Position numbers and translations under genes: made by a program. This document shows positions 19,169 through 25,823 of a stretch of 33,521 nt of DNA, piece by piece; position 1 is the stretch's first letter, and the number at the start of each line of letters is the position of its first letter. The notes beneath the pieces are model-generated. The model did not search any database and was not told where the DNA came from. It saw only the letters and a list, made by a program, of their open reading frames with translations. This DNA comes from Magnetococcales bacterium (GTDB lineage Bacteria > Pseudomonadota > Magnetococcia > Magnetococcales > UBA8363), in the NCBI GenBank assembly GCA_015232645.1, contig JADFZF010000015.1, forward strand, positions 1 to 33,521, written 5' to 3'.

Positions 19169-19522
19169 GGGACCATTCCTTCGTTTGGATTCCAATTCGT
19201 TGTCCTGTTCGCGCCAACGATTGGAATCGAGCGCCTGTCTCATCGAAATATCCGAACCTGAACACTGATATACCTAAGAATTGCCAACTTCATGCCAATC
19301 CTGGACGAAGGAACAAATGCTCTACTTTTATTAATACAATTGGATAGATCGTTTATTTTTCAATATGTTGAATAACAATGACCAATAAAGACAACCAGCC
19401 CGCCGTTCATCGATTCGCTTATGGACAGTTAAAACACTGGCAAACAGGAAAAAAGGGTAAAAAAAAAGGTGGGGATTTTTTTCCCCACCCGGCAATTATT
19501 GAATGTGGAAGAAGATTTTTCG
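19169..19522. other. AT-rich intergenic region between flagellin and diguanylate cyclase
   Basis: No gene is visible. The right half contains the strong flagellin terminator at 19459-19489. The AT-rich stretch around 19300-19380 probably carries the promoter of the minus-strand diguanylate cyclase gene. Confidence 0.5.
19459..19489 (-). terminator. intrinsic terminator of the flagellin gene
   Basis: Arms GGTGGGGA (19468-19475) and TCCCCACC (19482-19489) pair perfectly around a T6 loop. On the minus strand the stem is followed at once by nine T (A run at 19459-19467). This is a textbook Rho-independent terminator 34 bases after the flagellin stop. Confidence 0.88.
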
Positions 19523-20329
19523 CTATTGCACCAACTGATGAACGCGGGCCCCCGAAAGACGGTCGGCCTGGACCTGCACCGCCAGACCCGCCTGGGAACG
19601 AATAGCCAGGGCGATGGCGCTAGAAGCCCTATCCGCCATATCGGCGTTGAGAATTCGACTGCCGATGATCTGATTGTCGTAGCCCTGCGACAGGGTCGCA
19701 GAAGCTTGAGTCAGTTGTGATTCGATCGCCCCCCATTGGGCGCTTTGCTCCTGGATGATCTGCAAGGCATCGGCGGAGGCCTGCATGGCGGCCTCGGCGC
19801 CACCTTGGGTCGTCAGATCCACCGGCGCCAACAATCCGCGTAGATCCTGTAAGCCGACATGGGTCTGTTCACCCGCATTCGGCCCCGACTGAAACGAAAC
19901 GGTCTGATCCGAGGCCAACAGGAGGTGATCGTTGTAAGAGGTATCGGAGATGGTCGATTGAATCTGATTCCAGAGGGAGGCCGCCTGTTGTTGCCATGTT
20001 TGCCGATCGGCATCGGTCGGACTGCCATTGGCACTGCGAGTCGCCAAGTCCTGCAGCTGCTGCAGGCTGGTGGCCACATCCTCAAGCGCTCCACCGGCCA
20101 CCTGGACGGTGGCGATGCCATCATTGATCTGCATCCTGGCCTGATTGGTCCCTTTGAGCTGACTGGTCATGCGGTCGGCGATGGCAATCATCGCGGCACT
20201 TTCGAAACCATGGCCGGTTTTGCCGCCTCCCGCCAGTTGTCTCAGGGTTTCGCTGATCGATTTGAATGCCGGGTCGTTTTTACCCGGCAGATTTTGCAGT
20301 CCAACGCTGTTTGTCGAAATCATGGCCAT
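19523..20329 (-). CDS. flagellin, short and divergent
   Basis: 268 residues from ATG 20329, with GAGGA just upstream. The conserved N-terminal D0/D1 helices are recognisable: AIADRMTSQLKGTNQARMQ and ATVQVAGGALEDVATSLQQL, followed by DLATRSANG and DADRQTWQQQA. The C-terminal helices include IESQLTQASATLSQGYDNQ, SRILNADMADRASSA and QAGLAVQVQADRL. The central variable domain is very short, so the filament subunit would lack the outer D2/D3 domains. The N-terminal D0 segment is also unusual, with an inserted PGKNDPAF-type stretch. The gene is monocistronic with its own terminator and no other flagellar genes in the window, so it may be one of several flagellins. Confidence 0.92.
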   Translation of the reverse strand: MAMISTNSVGLQNLPGKNDPAFKSISETLRQLAGGGKTGHGFESAAMIAIADRMTSQLKGTNQARMQINDGIATVQVAGGALEDVATSLQQLQDLATRSANGSPTDADRQTWQQQAASLWNQIQSTISDTSYNDHLLLASDQTVSFQSGPNAGEQTHVGLQDLRGLLAPVDLTTQGGAEAAMQASADALQIIQEQSAQWGAIESQLTQASATLSQGYDNQIIGSRILNADMADRASSAIALAIRSQAGLAVQVQADRLSGARVHQLVQ

Positions 20330-20407
20330 GATGGTCCTCACTTTCTCCCCTGACTCACTCCCCGCCTCCGGCATCACCAGGCAAGGTGGCTAGCGCCATT
20401 CTTTAAT

Positions 20408-20437
20408 ATTATGGCATCCTTAACCCGATAGGCTCAA
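20408..20437 (-). promoter_or_regulatory. possible sigma-70 promoter for flagellin
   Basis: On the minus strand TTGAGC (20437-20432) and CATAAT (20413-20408) are spaced by 18 bases, about 80 bases upstream of the flagellin ATG. No good sigma-28 or sigma-54 site with correct spacing was found. Weak call. Confidence 0.3.
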
Positions 20438-20456
20438 GCGGAATTTTAATGGTTGT

Positions 20457-20497
20457 CCAGGGCCACCGACCCGGCATTTTTTGCCGCCGGTCCCTGG
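20457..20497. other. long imperfect hairpin
   Basis: CCAGGG (20457-20462) pairs with CCCTGG (20492-20497), and CGGCA (20072+400, i.e. 20472-20476) pairs with TGCCG (20482-20486), with bulges between and a T5 loop. No T run follows on either strand. Its role is unclear; it could be a structured leader element or an old terminator. Confidence 0.4.
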
Positions 20498-21065
20498 TTA
20501 TCATGATACTTTGCAAAAATCATGCAAACACTGCGGACAGTTGCCAGCCAAGATGCACGCCTGCACCAGATGAACGCAATAACCTCGCGGTAACCTGGAT
20601 TCAAATAAACAGGCGCGAAAAAAGCAAAAACAATATCAAACCCCTGGGGACGGTCCCCCACCCCACCCTTTAATTATTGATCGTTTCCAATAACAGGAGG
20701 GGGGATCTGAATGGTTGCCTGTCATCTGGCTTGCCGGGTGCATTGTTACAAATAGGTCGTTCCAACCCATACCGGTAGGCCGACAGATCGTCGATTCCCG
20801 CTGATATGACACTCAGCGGCAAGAAAGAAAACTTAACTCCCTTGTCCTCGGGTAGGGCATCACCACGAACACTGCCACACCTGGATCTTGCGAGGCGAGG
20901 AACCCCTGTGCCAGAAGAGGGGAAGCGCATTACCCCGCAACGCCGGGATGGGCTGGAGATTCTGTCCAAATCCCACTGCAGCCTCGGTGCCTGCGACATC
21001 ATGGAACACATGACACAGGAAATCGACTTCCGGTTGCAGACGGTCACGGTGGAAATCGAAAAGGA

Positions 21066-21638
21066 GTGTCCGACATCTCTGAAAAGATCAAACCAAACCA
21101 TCTTCCAACGGCGCCGGTCGCTGCCCACGAAAAATGGATCATCTCGACCATCATGCGTGGCCGCCTGATGAAAACCTCCATCGACCCCGCCTGGGTCCCA
21201 TCATTGACCAAAGGAAAAATCACTACACCCGCGGCAATGATGCAGCTGGCTTTGGTTCTCTCACTGTGCGCCGGGGGCCGACGTCTTCGGGGCCAGTCTC
21301 GTGGAATTCACTACCCCGGTCCCTATGGCCTTCCTGGTCTCTGGTCCCATGTCCATCGATGCGACACGGGAATTCCTCCCCGCCTGGGAGCAAACCGAAG
21401 GGGGGTGTTGCGCTGCCGTTTCGCCATCGCCTGCAGTGCGGCCGATGCCACCCCTCTGGCCGTCGTGCTCGACGGGAATCCTCCCGACAGCACCTTCCCC
21501 GACGAAGGCTGGTTCCGGGTGTGGGGGGTCACCCAACCCCTGTCCGACGACTCCCGTCCCCTGACGCTGTGGGAGGACCGTCATGAACCGATCCTCAAGC
21601 CCGATCAACCCGACTTGAATTGGCTCGACCTCTTGTAA
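21066..21638 (+). pseudogene. TIGR03943/DUF1980-like protein, reading frame disrupted at G runs
   Basis: One frame runs from GTG 21066 to TAA after 21638, but its middle (about 21277-21400) is Arg/Gly-rich and looks out of frame. Reading G4 instead of G5 at 21273-21277, and G7 instead of G6 near 21399-21404, gives a smoother product: a hydrophobic segment MMQLALVLSLCAGADVFGA, then VEFTTPVPMAFLVSGP, then LRCRFAIACSAADATPLAV and DEGWFRVWGV. The last part resembles the C-terminal R-F-x-x-x-C-C-x-A-D-A and W-V-R-V-x-G motifs of TIGR03943/DUF1980 proteins (YcgQ type). Their function is unknown; they usually pair with a permease that is absent here. The family call is tentative. The two changes compensate, so the disruption could be two base errors or true decay. 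Confidence 0.5.
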
Positions 21639-21693
21639 CTGGAGTTGGATCCCCCCCCGGGGGACGGTCGTCGAACCACGACCCGTCCCCGGC

Positions 21694-21724
21694 CAGAGCC
21701 ATCCGATAAACGGCTCTGACCCTT
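21694..21724 (+). terminator. tandem hairpins after the DUF1980-like gene
   Basis: CAGAGCC (21694-21700) pairs with GGCTCTG (21712-21718), followed by CCC and TTTT. Just upstream a longer stem, GGGGACGG-TCGT with its complement ACGACCCGTCCCC, spans about 21659-21690 with one bulge. Together they probably end transcription before the hydrolase gene. The T run is short. Confidence 0.45.
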
Positions 21725-21829
21725 TTGTCCATTGACCAAACCCCATCAAAGTGTCCAAGTTGTGCCAGTCGGATCAAAGACGATACCCACTCGATGTCAC
21801 GCCAATTCACCAACCATCAGGAGCCCCTT

Positions 21830-22621
21830 ATGGAACAACCGACTCTCATCGACCACCCGCAAATCAGGTCCATCCTGTTTCACCCCCGAGGTGAGGAAGG
21901 TTACAGCCTGGCACCAGGAGCCCGGGAACTGCGCTTTCCAGTAGACACCAACGTCACCCTCGGCGCCCGCCTCTACCCCACCACCTCCCCCCAGGCGCCC
22001 CTGCTTCTCTACTGGCACGGCAATGGCGAAATCGCCGCCGATTATGACGATATTTCACAGCTCTATACCGGAATGGGTATCCACTTTCTGGTGGTCGATT
22101 TCCGTGGCTACGGCATCAGTACCGGCACTCCATCCGGGACCGCACTGTTACGCGATGCCGTCACCGTGGTGGACCTGATCCCCACCATCGTCCAACCGCA
22201 TCTGCCCCCATTCAACCGCCTGCTGGTCATGGGACGCTCCATGGGAAGCGCCGCCACCATCGAAATCGCCTGGCAACGAGCGCAAAAAATTCATGGCATC
22301 ATCCTGGAAAGCCCCTTTGCCTACACCATTGCCCTGATCGAACGTCTGGGGGGATTTTCCCTGAATTCAACACCGGAATCAGTGGGATTCAACAGCCTGG
22401 AAAAAATCCGCTCCATCGCTCTGCCCCTGCTCCTTATTCACGGTCAGGCCGACGACCTGATCCCGATTTCCGACAGCCAGGCCCTCTATGATGCCTCGGC
22501 CAGCGACAAAAAACGCTTCGTTCGTATTCCTCAGGCCGGCCATAACGATCTCATGCTCCAAGGCATGGGAGTCTATTTCCAGGCCATCGGGCAATTCGTC
22601 GCCGGGATTTCCACTCCCTAA
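21830..22621 (+). CDS. alpha/beta hydrolase
   Basis: A 263-residue cytoplasmic hydrolase from ATG 21830, with CAGGAG about seven bases upstream; an in-frame ATG at 21794 is possible. The oxyanion region reads YWHGNGE (61-67). The nucleophile elbow GRSMGS has S137, the acid is D208 or D209 (HGQADDLIP), and the catalytic His is H238 (AGHND). It resembles the BEM46/ABHD13-type serine hydrolases, with FRGYGISTG (91-99). There is no signal peptide. The substrate is unknown. It lies between the DUF1980-like remnant and glgC, on the same strand but 184 bp from glgC, so it is probably its own unit. Confidence 0.9.
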   Translation: MEQPTLIDHPQIRSILFHPRGEEGYSLAPGARELRFPVDTNVTLGARLYPTTSPQAPLLLYWHGNGEIAADYDDISQLYTGMGIHFLVVDFRGYGISTGTPSGTALLRDAVTVVDLIPTIVQPHLPPFNRLLVMGRSMGSAATIEIAWQRAQKIHGIILESPFAYTIALIERLGGFSLNSTPESVGFNSLEKIRSIALPLLLIHGQADDLIPISDSQALYDASASDKKRFVRIPQAGHNDLMLQGMGVYFQAIGQFVAGISTP

Positions 22622-22805
22622 AGGCTGGCTCGGGTAGCATTGACATGCGATTTGTGTTATACCAAGCTATGAAATCCGAAACCGAACCATCTGTTGTCAC
22701 CAGGTCTCCTGGAGCTGACCGATCCTTGGGAACCGCATGCGGGTGAAATTGCTCTGACTGTTCACCCATCGATAAAACCATCCGAACTTGGGAAGGTGCC
22801 CGTAT

Positions 22806-24095
22806 ATGTCTGTAAAACATGATAAACCGCATATCAATGATGCCCTGAAACATACCCTGGCCCTGGTGCTGGCAGGGGGACGGGGGACGCGACTCAAGGA
22901 TTTGACCGACAACGAGGCCAAACCCGCCGTCCATTTTGGTGGCAAATACCGCCTGATCGATTTCCCTCTCTCCAATTGCGTCAACTCCGGAATCCGTCGG
23001 GTGGGAGTCGCTACTCAATACCGCTCTCACAACCTGATCCAACACGTCCAACGCGGATGGGGATTCTTTCGCTCCGAATTCAACGAATTCATCCAGGTCT
23101 GGCCGGCACAGCAATCGGATACCCAGTCCTGGTACGAAGGAACGGCCGATGCCGTCTACCAAAATCTCGACCTCATCGACAACCAGAAGGCCGAATATAT
23201 CCTGATCCTCGGTGGGGACCATATCTATAAGCAGGATTATTCCATCATGCTTGCCGATCACATCGAACGCGGTGCCGACATCTCCGTGGCCTGCGTCGAA
23301 ACCAGCCTGAAGGAAGCCACCGAGTTCGGCGTCATGGGGGTGGATTTCAACGATCGGGTGATCAATTTTCTCGAAAAACCCAAAAATCCCCCTCCCATCC
23401 CCGATAAACCCGATCTGGCCCTCGTCAGCATGGGCATCTACATCTTCAACGCCAGAGTACTCCGCGAACAGTTGCTCCGGGATGCCGCCCTTTCCGAATC
23501 CAACCACGACTTCGGCAAGGATATCATCCCCTTCATGGTCCAAAACGGATATCACGTCCAGGCCAGTCGCTTTTCAAAAAGTTGCGTTCGGGAATCCATG
23601 GATGTGGAAAACTATTGGCGCGATGTCGGAACCGTGGATGCCTATTGGGAAGCCAATATCGACCTCACCCATGTCACCCCGGCTCTCAACCTCTACGATC
23701 CCGCCTGGGGCATCTGGACCTACCAGGTACAACGCCCTGGAGCCAAATTCGTCTTCGATGATCAAAACCGCCGTGGTACTGCCCTGGATGCCGTGGTCTC
23801 CAGCGGTTGCGTCGTGTCCGGATCCACGGTCCGCCGCTCGCTGCTCTTCAGCGACGTCCGGGTCAACTCCTTTGGTCTGATCGAGGATTCCGTCATTCTC
23901 CCCCGATCCGATATCGGTCGACACTGCATCCTGAAGAAAGTCGTTGTCGCCAAGGATTGTAAAATTCCCGATGGCCTGGTGGTGGGCGAAGACCCCATCG
24001 AGGATGCCAAATGGTTCTATCGCACCGAGGGGGGTGTCTGTCTGGTCACCAACCCTACCGTGGCCAAATGGCTCGCTGCCAAGGGACGCAAGTAG
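22806..24095 (+). CDS. glgC: glucose-1-phosphate adenylyltransferase
   Basis: A 429-residue enzyme that makes ADP-glucose from glucose-1-phosphate and ATP, the committed step of bacterial glycogen synthesis. The nucleotide-binding motif LAGGRGTRLKDLT and catalytic-region residues are near 22-34, with PAVHFGGKYRLIDFPLSNC after it. GTADAVYQN, LGGDHIYK and FLEKPKNPP follow, and the C-terminal left-handed beta-helix contains DSVILPRSDIGRHC. Length matches GlgC. ATG 22806 is chosen over an in-frame TTG at 22788 because GGGAAGG lies just upstream of the ATG. No other glycogen genes are in the window. Confidence 0.96.
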   Translation: MSVKHDKPHINDALKHTLALVLAGGRGTRLKDLTDNEAKPAVHFGGKYRLIDFPLSNCVNSGIRRVGVATQYRSHNLIQHVQRGWGFFRSEFNEFIQVWPAQQSDTQSWYEGTADAVYQNLDLIDNQKAEYILILGGDHIYKQDYSIMLADHIERGADISVACVETSLKEATEFGVMGVDFNDRVINFLEKPKNPPPIPDKPDLALVSMGIYIFNARVLREQLLRDAALSESNHDFGKDIIPFMVQNGYHVQASRFSKSCVRESMDVENYWRDVGTVDAYWEANIDLTHVTPALNLYDPAWGIWTYQVQRPGAKFVFDDQNRRGTALDAVVSSGCVVSGSTVRRSLLFSDVRVNSFGLIEDSVILPRSDIGRHCILKKVVVAKDCKIPDGLVVGEDPIEDAKWFYRTEGGVCLVTNPTVAKWLAAKGRK

Positions 24096-24130
24096 ACTTT
24101 CCCTTCCATGGATGGATCTCCAGAAACGGC

Positions 24131-24157
24131 GGGCTGGTCCACGATACGGGCCAGCCC
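24131..24157. terminator. hairpin between convergent glgC and chemoreceptor-like gene
   Basis: Arms GGGCTGGTCC (24131-24140) and GGGCCAGCCC (24148-24157) pair over ten bases with one G-U pair around a 7-base loop. It lies 36 bases after the glgC stop and 57 bases from the end of the opposing gene. It may act in both directions although no T run follows. Confidence 0.5.
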
Positions 24158-24213
24158 ATCTCCCCGGTCCCTCCCTCTGAAACCCTCATGTCTCTCCTGA
24201 ACCCGGACGGCTC

Positions 24214-25803
24214 TCAGGGATGCCGCCGGTCCATGGCACGACGTTCGCCCACATAATTCAATAACGCATCAAGTACCCCGGCCATGGCGGTCGTCTGGTC
24301 GGACACTTCATCGTGGGCGCTGCCATGTTGCTGCAACAGATGCAGATCGGCCATGCTCAGGTCGTGCAACAGTCCCAACTCTCCCTGAAACTGCACGATT
24401 AATTCCGCTAGTTTGTGGCTATTCACCCCAGTGGCGCTGCTCCAGCCAATCAGACGCCCAGCATCCTCCACGACCGAGGCCATAGCTTCGTTGGCCAACA
24501 CCGTTTCCTCACGACCAGTCGTCACCGTTTTGTGGATGCTTTGTACCAGATCATCGACAAACTGGATACTCCGTATGACATCCATACTCAAATTCTTGAT
24601 TTCATCCGTGAAAACCACATACCCCCGGCTGGTTTCCTGGCGGGAGGATTCGGCGCTGGCACTGGTGGCCAGAAGATTGACCCGGATGGACATGTTATTG
24701 AGTAGTTGCATCTGCGCCAAAAGCTTTTCGCACAACACCACCATTTGCCCCCCCAGGTCTTTCACATTGGCCATGGCGACATCGACATTTTCCGCCCTGG
24801 TTTTGATACGCTCCGAATGGGTTTCAAGCTCGGCGATGATCCGCTGGGATTCGGAGTTCAAATTGTTGACCGTGGTCACGGCATGGGTCAATGTTTTGAT
24901 GACCTCCCGGCGCCGGTCATCGCTCTTGCCCATCTGAGTCATGACAAGGTGGAGGTTTTGCGCCGCTGTTCGCACAATTTCATGCTGTTTCCGGAACGGA
25001 TCGGCAATCCTTCTCAAGGTATTGGCCTGATCCAACGACCGCTGTTGCTGAATGATCACGATGGACCTCAGCAACAACGCCCCACCTCCGGCGCTCAATA
25101 CCAGCAGCATTCCATAAATGACTCCCGAAAAATCATACCACTTGGACGTTTCGGTCCCCAAATGACGCGATAACTCCCGGGTCACGTCGAAGGCCAGTTT
25201 CAATTTGCTTTCCAAATGCTTCGTTTCATCATTGATGGCCGAAACGTTGGCACTGAGATTTTTCAAATATTCCTTTTCCACATCCACCAGGATCCGATGG
25301 CTGTTGCCGGTAACGATCTCCGCCTTGGTCAGGAAACGATATTTATAGATGTTGCGCATCGTCGCCCCGGAGAGATGCTCGAAGTTGGAATGGGTTTTCT
25401 GAAAATCGACGAAAATGTTTTTTATCTTTTCCGCCCGACGTTTATCTTCCTCGGATTCGGCGTTTTCCATGCTGTCCTGGATGATATTCCGGGCCTCCAC
25501 CAAGGAATTGTTCAAACGGCGGCCGGCATTGATAAAACCTTCGTTGGCGATTTCAAACTTGCCCCGATCTTCGACTTCTCCGTACAAAATCGCTTCGTTG
25601 ACACGCAGGACCTGATCCAATTGTTGCCGGGTGATTTCCGAAACCGCCAGCGTCAATGGCATATCCTGCCGGTCCATATCCATGAAACGATGGACCGACC
25701 GGCCGATCATATGATATCCAAATCCGGCTACCACCATGACCGACAGCCCCATGAAGGCGCTCAATACCGCCAACTGCACCGTCAATGTCAATTTGTTCAA
25801 CAT
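24214..25803 (-). CDS. methyl-accepting-chemotaxis-like protein with degenerate signalling tip
   Basis: 529 residues. A membrane helix lies at about 9-31, followed by a long helical periplasmic region (about 40-220, four-helix-bundle type) and a second membrane helix (about 226-245). No clear HAMP domain was seen. The cytoplasmic part is a long coiled coil. The hairpin tip is recognisable but altered: MSIRVNLLATSASAESSRQ (371-389), then SRGYVVFTDEIKNLS (392-406), where canonical receptors have NLLALNAAIEAARAGE and GRGFAVVA-EVR. Binding to CheA/CheW by the usual contacts is therefore doubtful. The start codon is 20 bp downstream of the ion-channel fusion, so both are probably made from one mRNA. 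It may read out channel activity or membrane state. The role is inferred from position only. Confidence 0.85.
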   Translation of the reverse strand: MLNKLTLTVQLAVLSAFMGLSVMVVAGFGYHMIGRSVHRFMDMDRQDMPLTLAVSEITRQQLDQVLRVNEAILYGEVEDRGKFEIANEGFINAGRRLNNSLVEARNIIQDSMENAESEEDKRRAEKIKNIFVDFQKTHSNFEHLSGATMRNIYKYRFLTKAEIVTGNSHRILVDVEKEYLKNLSANVSAINDETKHLESKLKLAFDVTRELSRHLGTETSKWYDFSGVIYGMLLVLSAGGGALLLRSIVIIQQQRSLDQANTLRRIADPFRKQHEIVRTAAQNLHLVMTQMGKSDDRRREVIKTLTHAVTTVNNLNSESQRIIAELETHSERIKTRAENVDVAMANVKDLGGQMVVLCEKLLAQMQLLNNMSIRVNLLATSASAESSRQETSRGYVVFTDEIKNLSMDVIRSIQFVDDLVQSIHKTVTTGREETVLANEAMASVVEDAGRLIGWSSATGVNSHKLAELIVQFQGELGLLHDLSMADLHLLQQHGSAHDEVSDQTTAMAGVLDALLNYVGERRAMDRRHP

Positions 25804-25823
25804 GGACTGATCATAGGCACGGG

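Larger units (their letters stand above)
20330..21065. other. 735-bp intergenic region upstream of flagellin
   Basis: No recognisable gene. It holds a possible flagellin promoter (20408-20437), a long imperfect hairpin at 20457-20497 and a small GGGGA-CGG-TCCCC hairpin at 20646-20658 followed by C-rich sequence. Two open frames (20670-21128 minus, 20806-21168 plus) have no protein-like features that could be recognised, although the end of the plus frame could conceivably belong to the damaged gene that follows. Confidence 0.5.

Noticed and set aside
20370-20460. sigma-54 or sigma-28 promoter for flagellin
   Set aside because: TGGC and TTGC elements and a TAAA/GCC pair are present, but the spacings do not fit either consensus.
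20670-21128. 152-codon minus-strand open frame upstream of the DUF1980-like gene
   Set aside because: No signal peptide, motif or ribosome site, and the composition is Arg/Ser-rich like a random frame.
22551-23555. 334-codon open frame on the minus strand
   Set aside because: Lies opposite glgC. The composition (Asp/Gly/Ile-rich, no motifs) is that of a shadow frame caused by high third-position GC in glgC.
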